Below are positions 46,938 through 57,977 of a stretch of DNA of 64,000 nt, piece after piece. The notes below the pieces were generated by a model. That model worked only from the letters and a program-made list of their open reading frames with translations, made no database searches and was not told the origin of the DNA. Each line of letters opens with the position of its first letter. The stretch's first letter is position 1. A program made the position numbers and the translations under genes. Source of the DNA: Antrodiella citrinella (taxonomy: Eukaryota > Basidiomycota > Agaricomycetes > Polyporales > Steccherinaceae); NCBI GenBank assembly GCA_004802725.1, contig SGPM01000083.1, positions 1 to 64,000 of the forward strand, in the 5' to 3' direction.

Positions 46938-48107
46938 TATTCGTGAAAAGTCAGCAATAGCATTCGCTAGGAATCTAGTTCAACCTGAGGAACAATCGTG
47001 TTTGCCCAACGGTGATGGGATGAAGGTCGGAAATAAGATGATTGTGACATGGACTGCGACAGTGTAACGGTGTGACGGGACAAGCAAAGCCAAACACTCG
47101 GACCGATTTGGCGCCCGATAACCAAAACGGGCGCACTGGGTGCCTGAGCTCAGTGAGCGGTACTGACTCTGGCTAGCACAAGGCTAGTAGCACTGGCACC
47201 TCGATAGCAACTTGATTTGTGAGTGTTTTCTTCTGTCAAATAGAGAATCAGTGAAGAGAGATATTTGTCTTTCCACCTTCGAAACTAGTAGGCATGATTT
47301 CGAGACAAGTGCCCTCCAAGTGTCCACTAACTGGGACCACTATGTCAGTAGTGAGTGGGTGGCGGTGGTTCCGTGAACGGCATTGCAATGACTGGATATA
47401 CTCACCAGAGGTTACGGAACAATTAACGAGACGACACCTTCCGAAAGACCTGAACGGCCTTAGCTCCCACAGGCAACTTGAATGAATAGAGCTATACTCC
47501 ACGGTCAATGGTCAGCACAATTGTTCACAATACCGAAGAGTACGTCGGTATGTCCTACATATAATGTGTGGAAAGGACGGTTCAATAGGCCGCAGGACTC
47601 ACAAAATATAGAATCCACTGACATTATTTGTAATATGTTCGCACTTCCACGGGCACGTCACAATGTGAATCCGCGTGAGCTCACAAGTCCCGCTAATGTG
47701 CTGAAAGGAAAATCCAGTATACCATTAGTGCCCGGGCAGCCCTGTAAGTTGGCTTCAGCGTGTCTGCTCCAAAGCTTTGCCTACCATCGTTCCACCGTCC
47801 ACGACGAGCACCTAGACGGATTGAGTATGATGTCAGACGTGAAGGTCCTGAAAAGACTATGTCTGTCTCGAAATTTGATAACGATGTGTATGGCAAAGAT
47901 TCCAAAGAATGGTTGAATGGAAAGTAGTATTTAAGTGGTGTGTAGTTGCAGCAGAAATGCCTCGCACACACGGCGAATAAGCGCTGACCGATCGCAGATC
48001 TAAACGACACGTAGTTGCCGAATATGGCAACTTTCAACTGCGGCGCGCAGGCTGTCGTCAGGTGAACCTTTGCTTCAACGCTTTATTCTACTTTTTCTTA
48101 CCAACTC
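46938..48107. promoter_or_regulatory. Divergent intergenic region copper-fist / ABC gene
   Basis: 1.17 kb between two divergent starts. It contains the inverted repeats at 47111-47155 and weak open frames on both strands (47482-47916 plus, 47248-47508 minus) without recognised motifs. A short minus-strand segment near 47800 reads VLVVDGGTMVGKAL after a TAG acceptor-like site, but no exons join it. Confidence 0.4.
47111..47134. promoter_or_regulatory. Perfect 7-bp inverted repeat upstream of copper-fist gene
   Basis: GCGCCCG at 47111-47117 and CGGGCGC at 47128-47134 are exact inverted copies separated by 10 bp. The site is about 175-200 bp upstream of the copper-fist ATG. CACTG at 47134-47138 and CAGTG at 47151-47155 form a second, overlapping arm pair. 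Operator function is inferred only. Confidence 0.4.
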
Positions 48108-50828
48108 ATGCCCCGAAGAAGAAGGGCGGCAACATCGACAAGAAAGGGCGTTTTCAATCCAGATGACTCCGATCGCATCAAACACACACGTATCGGAGTA
48201 TGGGACTTGTACGAGGAGAAGACACCCGAAATTGAACATGTTCCCGGAGGGTCGAACATAGAGCGGTACTTGCAGATGAAACGCGACCTGCCGTTCGTGT
48301 GGACTATGCTAAAGGATGTGGGAAGCATTGAGAGCTGTCGACCTCTCCTCTTCTTCCATGTCTTGTTGGTCCTACTTGGCTCACTTTTGCCGGCTGCAAC
48401 TCTGTGGTACCCTTTCATCATGTGCTGCTAGGTCTTTTATTAACTCGTCGTGTTCAGGTTCAAAGGGCAGCTGGTTAAAATTGTGCGTGTCTTGGGATAC
48501 GTTTCACATTTAATTTTAGCGGCTCAAGGTTCCTCAGGTGCAAGTAGCAGTGGACACCCGGACAGTCAACAAAACGCTCCTCATGCAAATAACAGTGGGA
48601 CTTGTGGTCATCAAAATTGTTCATAAGATTATTGAGCATGCTAGGAACTTTATCTACTATCCTTTGAGCAGCCGTCTCAGGCAGTACTACTCGCTCCACC
48701 TCTTCCATGCCAGAGCGCGCCTGGACGTCCCCACTTTTGACGATGAGGCTGTACAACGACAGCTGCATGCAGTCTCCCAAGTTCAAGGCAACAGTGTTGC
48801 ATGGTCTACGATAGACGCGATCTCGTCGCTTGCGTCGCTGACGCTATCGATCGTGACACAAGCCTCTGTCTTGTGGAGTGTGCTCAAGGATCAGCCGGAT
48901 GGTCTGTTGCTTGCCGCGCTGACCACGCTGCATACCATGAGCGATATGTTCCAGTGGCAAAGGTCTGCCGGCATTTTACATGGAGGTGAGTCTTTTGACG
49001 ATCGCTCTGTTCTGTGCTGATGTTTGCGCAGTTTGGGCAGCCACGACTAAAGACCATGACTTCATCCAGCTGCAGGGTCTGAAACGTATTGTCTCTGACT
49101 TCTCGCACAGAAAAGAGTTTGTAGCAGGGAACTTGACGCGATACACTATATCCCGTAAGATTTATATCTGTCAATGTATAGGCCGTCTTAGCTGATCTCC
49201 TTCTGTCAGTATTCAAAACCCTAGTAGAGCGTTTGGGAGATGGTGCCGGTAATTTCGACGAACTACACCTCTATCACAGACGTCGAGAGGCTTTGACGCT
49301 GTGGTCTCTCTTGAAGCAACCACTCAGCGAACTGCCGCAGGTATGTTCGTGTCGAACACGTGTCACCTGTCGAATTCGTCTGATTCACTCCAGGTTGTTT
49401 TTGCGCTACGCGCAGTACAGCAGCCCTCTAGCATACCCGTATCTTTGGCCTCTCTGAACCTCATCACGCAAACCACGTCCACATTCTCATACAAGGTCTA
49501 CAAAGTCATACAGCAGACCGGCACAATCGCTGACTCAGTGGCCGCCGTGCGCGAGCTGTACGAGATACTCGAACTGCCTAATAAGATTCCAGACGGTGCG
49601 ATACCCTTCCCCGAGGATACTCAGAAGATTAGCAGCGGAATCTCGATAGAGTTCAAGTGAGTAGATACACTTGTCGACATCGACCAAGTTGGATCCATCT
49701 GATCGTTGCGCTCAGGAATGTGTCTTTCAAATACCCGGGAACCGATCTGTACGCGCTCAGGGAGGTCTCGTTCAAGCTACAGGCTGGTCAGTTGTGTGTA
49801 CGTGTCGTGCCTGCAATAGATGACCGGACCTCGCTGACGCCAAACAGGTCATCGTTGGTGTCAACGGTTCAGGCAAGAGCACCATATTGAAGCTCATCGT
49901 CCGACTCTACGACGCCGACGAAGGGCAGATTCTAGTGGATGGAAAGGACATCAAGAGCCTCAGTTTGGTCGACTTGCGACAGGCCGTCTCTGTATTATTC
50001 CAGGATTACACCCACTTCCCGCTATCTGTGCGTAGTCTCACCACCACGCCTGTGTGCTGAGCTGACAAACAGAAATCGCAGATCCGAGACAATATCGGAC
50101 TCGGCGATCCCGCGCACGCAGAGGACGACGAACGGATCAGCTTGGCAGCGAAACTCGGCGGGTCGGAGGAGTTCATCACCCGTCTCCCAGATGGGCTGGA
50201 CACGTACCTAGATCGGCCCGTTGACGATCAGTACAGTCGGTTGCCCGAAGGTACAAAGACACTCTTCGGGCGGCCTGTGGACTACGCTGCTGTGCGTAGC
50301 TCTGGTGGGATGACTTCTACCGTGTCTACCGGGCTGAGCGGTGGACAGATGCAGAGACTGGCAGTGTGCGTTACTTCTCCTCATTTCAATTTCCTCTTCT
50401 GATAGGACATTAGTTCTCGTATGTTCATGCGGTCGGTTGTTTCTGACGATACCAAAGTTGGCTTGCTACTCTTTGACGAACCGAGTGCTTCACTGGATCC
50501 AGCAGCAGAACACGGTACGCATGGAGAGATCGTATTGCAGGCGAAGAGCTTATATACTTCACCACAGATCTCTTTGCTCGCCTTCGCGAGCTACGTGGCA
50601 GCAAGACCATGCTATTCTCGTCACATCGTTTTGGTAACCTAACTCGACATGCCGATCTTATTCTGTAAGCAGTCTTTCCTCTTCGCTCCAGAGACATTCG
50701 TGCTAAGTCTTTCTCCTAGATATATGGATAGTTCTCGCATCGTGGAGACGGGGACACACGACGATCTTTTACAGAAGAAGGGGGAGTATGCTCGGGTATG
50801 GATGCTCCAGGCGCAGGCGTTCCTGTAA
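48108..50828 (+). CDS. ABC protein with degenerate membrane domain (half-transporter-like)
   Basis: ATP-binding cassette protein of the exporter type, with one membrane-like region and one nucleotide-binding domain. It starts at 48108 (MPRRRRAATSTRKGVFNPDD), a basic N-terminus that might also target mitochondria. Hydrophobic stretches are LLFFHVLLVLLGSLLPAATL, QITVGLVVIKIVHKI and SSLASLTLSIVTQASVLWSV; six clear helices are not obvious. The NBD has VSFKYPGTDLYALREVSFKL, Walker A VGVNGSGKST (49860s), Q-loop VLFQDYTHFP, an approximately 40-residue insertion (DTYLDRPVDDQYSRL onward), signature LSGGQMQR, Walker B VGLLLFDEPSASLDPAAEH and the H-loop LFSSHRFG. TAA 50826-50828. Eleven or so introns; about 700 residues. 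Substrate unknown. Confidence 0.85.
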
Positions 50829-51196
50829 AAGCTTTTGTTAACTGACTCATGATGAGCTATGATTCTACACGATCTTATGACAATGACTCGGAGCATATGT
50901 ATCAGTAACTTGAAAGTTTTACGGAGTAATGTTCAACTCGCTCGTCATTCTGTATAGAGGACTCGGAACCGACCAACAGTTGACTATTCCTACGCTGGCA
51001 CCGTTTTCGATCAGTTAAACACTTGTGCACCAGCTGAGATACAGATGTTGTAGTCGACGATGGTGTACTACTATATTCTAGATAATTTGGCAAACTCCTA
51101 CAAATCAAAACACGGGTAAATAAATAAACTCACGTGGCGCGCGTTTCTCCAGTTTTGTTCGAGTTTCCGTTGCTTGACTCTTCTGCCATCACCAAT
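50829..51196. other. Intergenic region ABC gene / mL61
   Basis: AT-rich 3' flank and promoter of the mitoribosomal gene; CACGTGGCGCG lies about 65 bp before the ATG. No gene seen. Confidence 0.45.
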
Positions 51197-51866
51197 ATGC
51201 CTCGTAAAGCCAAGGTCGTCCTTGGTCCCTCTAATCTCTCCAAGGTTTTGGAGAGTCTCACGAAAGGCCCGAAACCGGACATGGCAAAGTTGAAGCTGCT
51301 AAAGTTGACGTATGCGACGAGGAATGACCATTTCGGTGCTCGGTGAGTCCTATGCTTGGTGTCTGGAGAAGCTAGTCGGATTTATGCCCTACACAGACAT
51401 TTTGCTAAGAACGACCTACCACGGATACGTTATGCAAACCCTTCCGTGACCATCGAGGTCAACAAGCTGCAAAAGACAAAGGAGGAGAGCTGGAAGCCCG
51501 AGATGGTGGTGGAACTTAGTGCGTCGTGTGCACAATTTAGACTTCCTACGACCTTGCTGATCGTTCCTCGCGCATTTCATCGAATTAGAGGATGGCACGT
51601 CACGCACGTTGGACTTGGACAAGAAGTGGTCATCCACCATCTTCGAAGAGCTGATGGACCTCGCTGGTGGCCACCCATGGGAGAGGTGGAAACGAGAGCG
51701 AATCGCGGCGGGTCTACCCTTCGTGGACAGACCTGAACCAAAGTCGAAGTCAACGCCAACGCCGCGTAAATCACGGTCAAAAAAGTCCAAAGCGGACGCG
51801 CCGCTAGATATATCGCAATTATTCTTGAATCCAAACAAGAAGGGTGCTGCAGCGGTTCTCCCGTAA
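51197..51866 (+). CDS. MRP49: Mitochondrial large-subunit ribosomal protein mL61 (Mrp49-like)
   Basis: Fungal mitoribosome protein with the L51/S25/CI-B8 thioredoxin-like domain. The start at 51197 gives MPRKAKVVLGPSNLSKVLES. The diagnostic stretch is KLTYATRNDHFGAR, an intron, then HFAKNDLPRIRYANPSVTIE near 51395-51450, closely following the yeast Mrp49 pattern DHFGARHFAK. A second intron (about 51519-51590) precedes DGTSRTLDLDKKW. The C-terminus is a basic tail (TPTPRKSRSKKSKAD) ending FLNPNKKGAAAVLP with TAA 51864-51866. About 185 residues. The alternative in-frame start at 51134 was rejected because it is not ATG and the family begins near here. Confidence 0.88.
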
Positions 51867-52547
51867 TTCCGACCGTCGCTAGTGTTATTCAAGTACTTTA
51901 TGAATCTCGCGCTGTCCTTTCTTCGATGCTAATAGTTGTAATGAACCCTACTTTGCCGATGTTTGAGTAGGTTTGAACTATGCATAGTGCGGAAGCCAGG
52001 TAATTGGTGTGTCGTCATAATAGCCGTGTCATTGTTGTTGCGTGCTAATGTGGAAGAACAGATGTCCTGTCTAGTGGCTGCTGCGCCGTCTGATAAAACA
52101 CTCACTTTGCGCTACATTCACGGGGAGTCAAGACAAGTAATCCAGCCTCCGTACAGTGGGAAGTCAAGTAGATCTCAAGTACTGCCCGCCGGAATGGACG
52201 CGTTTTGTACCTATACGTGGTCACCATGGATAACAAGATAGGAGAGGTCATAGTTTCAATCTCGGTATCGCTAACGAGGTCATACCTGAGGCTTGAAAGT
52301 CTTCGAATGTTCACGCGCACACGAGAGTATTTTGGATCCAAACCCAGCCAGTCTATTCAAAGACTTGACTTCTATCAATTAACGAGCCGGAACAAATGAG
52401 TGCAGCAGAAGCTATGCGCTGTCTCTGGCAGCTAGCTAAAGGATGGCGATGCGCTAATAGATACACAAAATGAACGAAAGGGTACCCCGGACTCAGCAGC
52501 ACGCGATCTCAAATACGCGCAGCAAACCCTCTTCCTTACTTAACATC
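51867..52547. other. Convergent intergenic region mL61 / secreted protein
   Basis: Two genes end toward each other here. No coding sequence, repeat or RNA gene recognised. Confidence 0.45.
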
Positions 52548-53916
52548 CTACATGCGGTTCAACGCGTTCCTCCTGACCTTGAAGCCGTGACCGTTAGAGA
52601 AGCCGCCGCGCGAAGGCTGAGCGATATCGGCGTTGCCCTTCTGCTGGTTCTGTTGGTTCTGGGGAGAGAACGCTCCCTGAACACCAGGCTTTCCACCAGT
52701 GTTGGCACCTTTGATAGCAACTGAGGCGCTAGCGGCAGAGGCAGCGGAGGTAGCCGTGGAGCTGCTGTTGTTGGAGACTGTGAACTAAAGTGAGGGGTTC
52801 TATCAGAATACTGTTTAGAGGAACATGTACGGCTGTGACTCACGTAAACGATATCATCGAGAGCACCGTGTTGGGCGACAGCAACAAGGACAGGCTGATG
52901 GTTGGCGGCAGTGTTGATGGAGGCGAGGCGGTAGACACCCTCGGGGAGACCGTTGGTGACATCAGCGGTGAGGACACCGTTGACAGCCGCAGAGTTCAAG
53001 CCCTTGAAGAATGCGAAGACGGTAGGGTTGGTGGGAGCAGTCTGGTCAAGAGCAGTCAACAGCTCAACGACAACGTGCGAGTGACCCTGGACGTCACCAC
53101 CGGCACCCGTGACCTGGGGAGCGGCGAAGTAGTTCTCGTCCGCATTCACGAAGAATCCGGTGTCAAGGTGGTTGATTGCCATCTGAATGGTGAAGGCCTG
53201 GTTGGCAGGAATGGTGTCACCGTTCTTGGGGAACTGGAACTTCGCCGAAGGCATATTCGTCTGAGCGGCGATGACACCCATAGGTGCAGGGTTGCAAGAA
53301 CCAGTCGTGATCTGCTGACCGTTGGTGATTGGCAGGTTGGGCACGGTGAGGCAGAAGTTGATAAAGTTGTTGCTCGAGGTCAACGAGGCAACTTGACCAG
53401 CTGTCGGGACATCCTGACCATCGTTCTCGAAGCCCGTGGCAATGACATTGGGGTTAAGAGCTGTTGGTACAATAAGTGACAAGTAAGTGCGAAATGGCAG
53501 TGCAATAGCTTACTCAAGGAGCTCTGAGCATCTGCATCGTTGCTTGCAGCTGCAGAGGACGAAGCAGCGGGAGCTGATGCCGATGCAGCGGCTGAAGCAG
53601 CAGCAGTGGCTACTGCAGCTGACGAAACAGCCTTCGCAGGTGCTGAACTGGCAGCAGCGGCAGACGAAACAGCCTTTGCAGGCGCTGAGCTGGCAGCGAC
53701 GGCAGCAGAGGAGGCCTTTGCGGGGGAAGGCTGAACCTCTTTGGGAGGAGCAGAAACACCATTTCCACCAACAGCGACGCCGGAACCGAAAGTCTGAGCG
53801 AGGACTGTTAGTGTCTAGTCATCATGGCAAGAAGTGTTACTCACGAGGGGCGACGCCAAAGCTTGCTGAGCCAGCAGAAGAACGAACAAGGACGAAAGAG
53901 AGGTAGTGAACTTCAT
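52548..53916 (-). CDS. Secreted Ala/Ser-rich cell-surface-type protein
   Basis: Starts at 53916 with a signal peptide (MKFTTSLSSLFVLLLAQQAL, cleavage after ALAS likely). A 40-nt intron follows, then a low-complexity Ala/Ser/Pro linker with KAVSSAAAASSAPAKAVSS repeats (42-nt tandem duplication in the DNA). A structured domain of about 230 residues begins after the next intron: GFENDGQDVPTAGQVASLTS, FINFCLTVPNLPITNGQQIT, HVVVELLTALDQTAPTNPTV and PEGVYRLASINTAANHQPVL. A last intron precedes a tail with SNNSSSTATSAASAAS and GGFSNGHGFKVRRN, ending at TAG 52548-52550. No GPI signal or catalytic motif was recognised. Related hypothetical secreted proteins are common in mushrooms, role unknown. About 400 residues. 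Confidence 0.8.
53621..53704 (-). repeat. Two-copy 42-bp tandem repeat in the secreted protein linker
   Basis: 53621-53662 and 53663-53704 are near-identical 42-bp units (a few synonymous-type changes), each encoding 14 residues of the Ala/Ser-rich linker. A degenerate third unit follows. It keeps the reading frame. Confidence 0.85.
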
Positions 53917-54455
53917 GGCTGCGGTCAAATTGAAGCTAGCTTCAAGAATAGAAAAGACTGGGTTGGAAAGTGGATCCGAAGAGCTTACAGAATCTGTCAG
54001 ATGCAAGCATACAAGTCGTCAAATGGATGTGACTCACAACGAATAAGACCAGGCAGCACGGCTGCAGAGAAGACAAGGAGAGGGAGGGAGGGAGGAAGAA
54101 GGTAAGGAACCTGGAAAGTTGAAGCCAGCATTTTATAGGCACAAAGTAGGACGCAGGAACGACGGCCTTCAATGTATCCAGGGCAACCTTTGACGTGACT
54201 GCTGCAATCCTTCTCCCATCGCAGGCGAACAGCAGGAGGCAGCAAGGCGGCAGGATTCCCAGCGGTGCTGACGGTTCGTAACGACAAACCAATTAAAATG
54301 GATTTATTTCTGCATTTCGATTGGCTAGGAAATAGTTGAATTAACATGCCGAATCTGCCGAGAACCTAGGATCTGGTTCGGCCTGCCAGACGAGAATGTT
54401 AGCATCCATCCATCTTTGTGTGCAAACAATCACATCACAGCTCTGGGAGACACTG
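53917..54455. other. Promoter region of the secreted protein gene
   Basis: Between the secreted gene start and the SAP30 end (both minus). Contains a GGGA-rich purine run at 54075-54100 (plus strand), a TATA-like box, and a GTGAGT...CAG pair in minus sense (about 53990-54040) compatible with a 5'-UTR intron. Confidence 0.4.
54131..54137 (-). promoter_or_regulatory. TATA box for the secreted protein gene
   Basis: TATAAAA in minus sense, about 215 bp before the ATG at 53916. The distance fits if the leader is long or contains the suspected 5'-UTR intron. Confidence 0.4.
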
Positions 54456-55473
54456 TCATGCTTGGGAGGACCGTGTACACACCCCGCTCGACGTCCAACC
54501 GGGGTGCATCCGATGACAGACCTCGGACAGCACATCAATCATAGTGTCCGAAGCCTGACAGAGAACAACAACTGAGGCAACAATCAAACGTCAATAGTAC
54601 AACGACTCACCTTTCGCCTTCAGTGCACACACGAAGGAGGTGAGTGTGTCCACTTCCTTCACCATATGCTCGCGAAAATGCCGCTCGGCGATTGCTGCCA
54701 ACGTTCCGTGAAACTCGGCCACATCTGCCAATACTGGAGTAACTGGAGGGGGCAGGTCTTCATCCAGCAACCGTGAGCTTCTGCGACGGTTCCCATTGGC
54801 GCTGGTTTCTCGCCGAGGCCTATTCGCTGGTGTGACAGCTAAAGGCGGTGGGCTGCGACTGGCTGAGTGCCTCTGTTCATGAGGAATCAGCATAGATGAA
54901 GGCGGTGGCGGGTCGTCGGCTGTCGTGGGTGACGGTTCCACGTCCGGAATGAGATCAAATTGAGCTAGGTACCGATGCAAAGCTGCAGTGGGCAGTGTGG
55001 TGAAATCAATCTACAAGAGACAGATGGGTCAGAATTCCATCTTTACAACACCAATCTAAGTACGCATGACTTGTGGAGGCGCGACGACTGTCGTATACCA
55101 TGGCAGGCGGCACTCCGAATAGACCGGGCATGCCATACGAAACAACAGACACGGCGTATGATCAATTCAACAAACTCACCAAAGACGGCTTTCCATCTGA
55201 CTCAATGGTTTTGTCAATCGTTCTCCTCATACCACCTGCGGAAGGTCCAGCGACCCCTGTGATGTTCCCATCCGCTCTCTTCCGCTTTCCTCTGGGTTCT
55301 CCCTCTGCCTTTTCCACTGCTACTCTCTTCACACCGAGTGCAGAAGCGCCATGATACGCTGCATCGTCGGCGGATGGATTCACTTTCCTGCGAGGCGCTT
55401 GCAACCTCGAGCGAGACGAGGAAATTGGCGCTGCTGACATGCTCGGTGGGGGAACATTGGCCGTGAGGGGCAT
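54456..55473 (-). CDS. SAP30: SAP30-like subunit of the Sin3 histone deacetylase complex
   Basis: Bridges Sin3 and the deacetylase Rpd3 in transcriptional repression. The start at 55473 reads MPLTANVPPPSMSAAPISSS; the first exon is basic and Ala/Pro-rich (LQAPRRKVNPSADDAAY). After an intron of about 150 nt comes IDFTTLPTAALHRYLAQFDL, the conserved Sin3-binding start of SAP30, then a Pro/Ser/Arg-rich loop and the C-terminal helix FHGTLAAIAERHFREHMVKE. A last intron near 54545-54603 leads to ASDTMIDVLSEVCHRMHPGW and TGA 54456-54458; if that intron is not used, translation ends at 54591. About 270 residues. Confidence 0.78.
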
Positions 55474-55980
55474 GATTACTTATCAGAATCAGGTATCAGG
55501 TCGAAATGAGAGGTCTGGGGTGGCGGTCGGGAGCAAGACGCGAAACACAAGCAGGTCGTCTTCATAGTCGCGTCAATCACGTGAAGTGTTCTTGCCGAGT
55601 CCCGATCGTGTTCGGAGTCCGACGCCGATCCTTTTCCTTTCGATTTCACAAGGGAAGTCCACGAACAAGATACTTAAGTCGCTATGAATCTTTGAGACAA
55701 GTCATTCGCATCTTGTTTCCAACAAGTTCAATCCTATCTGCGAAACTGCCAGTGCAGATCCAGCAGTGCATTCCTCGCCCCATCTGAATAACCAGGAGAA
55801 CGGCTGTCCTTCGTGAGTTCGCTCTTTTTTGTTTAGCAGGATTTGAAGCAACTGAACCTTCCTGATTTGTTAGACCTGCACATTGAATTTGTCTCTAAAC
55901 TACTACTTGTAAAGCTCGTAAGTCATTCTGACATTGCGAAGAAGAGGAACAATCATCGATCGTTCAACAGATAAATCGCC
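55474..55980. promoter_or_regulatory. Divergent promoter region SAP30 / ARO2
   Basis: 507 bp between two divergent ATGs. No coding sequence recognised. A GTAAGT-like donor near 55918 and a CAG just before the ARO2 ATG (about 55970) would allow a short 5'-UTR intron in ARO2. Confidence 0.4.
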
Positions 55981-57498
55981 ATGTCTACCTTTGGAACTCT
56001 GTTCCGAGTCACCACTTACGGTGAATCCCATTGCGCATCCGTTGGCGCAATTATCGACGGATGTCCTCCGGTAAATACTGCTCTCGCTTTTTCATGTGAT
56101 TGTGGTCGTGATTGCGTCGGAACAGGGTCTTCCGTTGGAACCGCAAGATGTTCAGACCCAGCTTAGCCGTAGGCGTCCCGGGCAAAGCAACCTCACCACT
56201 CCCGTACGTACATCGTGAAACACATGGTGATCCACAATTACTGAACGTGATACTCTTGAACAGAGGGACGAGAAGGATTTGGTCCACCTCCAATCCGGCA
56301 TTGAGCACGGAATTACCCTAGGTACCCCAATCGGATTGCTCGTCCGCAACGAGGACCAGAGGCCAAGGGATTATTCCGAGACTGATCTGTACCCTCGTCC
56401 CAGCCACGCCGATTGGACCTACTTGGAGAAGTACGGCGTAAAGGCTAGCAGCGGTGGAGGTCGTAGCAGCGCTCGCGAGACCATCGGTGAGCTGTCCTGT
56501 GATTTGTGAATAAATTCCAACTAACACATGTCTTCGTTCGTTCCAGGTCGAGTTGCAGCTGGCGCTATTGCTGAGAAATACCTCAAGGCCGTGTACGGCA
56601 TTGAGATCGTTGCTTTCGTCTCGTCTGTGGGTAAGATTCACCTACCGACTTCCGTCTGCCCTCCTCTCCTGGCCCCTGCTGAGGATAACGACGATGTTGA
56701 GGATGCTCTCAGCCCTGAATTCGTCAAGCTCCTCAAGACCATCACCCGTGAGGAAGTGGACAAGAACATTATTCGCTGCCCTCACCCTGAGACCGCAGAG
56801 CGCATGACTCAAGTACATATCTACTCCGACACATACCACTCGTGTTCTAATGTCAGTTTATTTAGCGCATTCTCCGCGCCAAAGATGCCCTCGACTCCAT
56901 TGGCGGAACAGTCACATGTGTGATACGTGGTGTTCCCTCTGGCCTTGGCGAACCCGTCTTCGACAAGCTCGAAGCGAAGTTGGCACACGCAATGCTTTCT
57001 ATTCCTGCCACGAAGGGCTTTGAGGTAGGATCTGGATTCCGCGGTACTGAGGTTCCAGGAAGCAAGCATAACGACTCGTTCATCCGCAAGGCTGATGGTA
57101 GCATGGGTACCAAGACCAACTGGAGCGGTGGTATCCAAGGTGGTATATCTAACGGAGAAGACATTTACTTCAGGTGAGCAAATGAATGTTCTGATCGCAG
57201 TCTTGTGAGAAGTGGTTACTGAACATCCATACCATACCACAGGATCGGATTCAAGTCGCCCGCCACGATTTCCCAGGCACAGGACACCGCACAGTATGAT
57301 GGCACTGCGGGAACTTTGGCTGCCAGAGGTCGCCATGACCCCTGCGTTGTGCCCCGTGCGGTTCCCATCGTCGAAGCCATGGCAAGTCTCGTCATCATGG
57401 ATCAGGTCTTGATCCAGAACGCGCGCAAGAGCTCTGCTGCGTTGCTGCCCGCCATCACGACACTACCTCCCACCATGGTCAAGCCCACGGCTAACTGA
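55981..57498 (+). CDS. ARO2: Chorismate synthase
   Basis: Last step of the shikimate pathway: converts EPSP to chorismate with reduced FMN, feeding Phe, Tyr and Trp synthesis. The start at 55981 reads [54 protein letters not shown] and [20 protein letters not shown] carry the family signatures. [37 protein letters not shown] and [20 protein letters not shown] follow, the last containing the conserved catalytic-site Arg and His. About six introns of 50-60 nt; TAA... read as TGA at 57496-57498 after MVKPTAN. About 400 residues, close to yeast Aro2. Fungal enzymes are bifunctional with an NADPH-dependent flavin reductase activity, which sequence alone does not prove here. Confidence 0.96.
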
Positions 57499-57654
57499 CA
57501 GGTTGTGCTCGTTGTCAGGAAGAAGTTGTTAGTTAGAGAGTGTATCATGAGGTTCAACCCTGCTATTCCAGAGTACATTGATTCCAGACCCGGATAGAAA
57601 TACATAGACTCGTTGAAAAACCGAAGAGAGGCGTAAACAAATAGAAAGAATAAC

Positions 57655-57977
57655 NAAAANAAAACTNAAACATGCATGGTATGTACAAGAAACGAATGAG
57701 AAGAGGTTGCTAAGCAGTGTTATCATTGAAATTCGTCGTAATCTGAGTCGTCGGCGCAACAACAGCACAGCACGGGCTCGACATGCCACCACCACCACTA
57801 CCAAAAATGATNCCCCANAGTCTCGGTCAGCTATNGTACACACAACTTCCAAGCTTATTGAGAACTCACATGTCGATTGAACAGCCGCCACGGCCAGCTA
57901 CCAAATACAGCGTCTTCCTCTCGTTTGAGAGCAAGCGCACGCAATGCCATCTCTTCCCCCTCCTCGTCATCGTCATN
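57655..57977. other. Low-quality stretch with seven ambiguous bases
   Basis: Ambiguous bases at 57655, 57660, 57667, 57812, 57818, 57835 and 57977. The first three lie 3' of the next gene, the next three in its last intron, and the last in its coding sequence, leaving one residue undefined. Confidence 0.95.

Noticed and set aside
47780..47850. Minus-strand VLVVDGGTMVGKAL, like the C-terminus of a short-chain dehydrogenase
   Set aside because: No upstream exons with the glycine-rich or YxxxK motifs were found on that strand, so the resemblance is probably accidental.
52790..53479. 229-codon plus-strand frame opposite the secreted protein
   Set aside because: It is the reverse shadow of a high-GC coding exon that has a signal peptide and consistent splicing on the minus strand.
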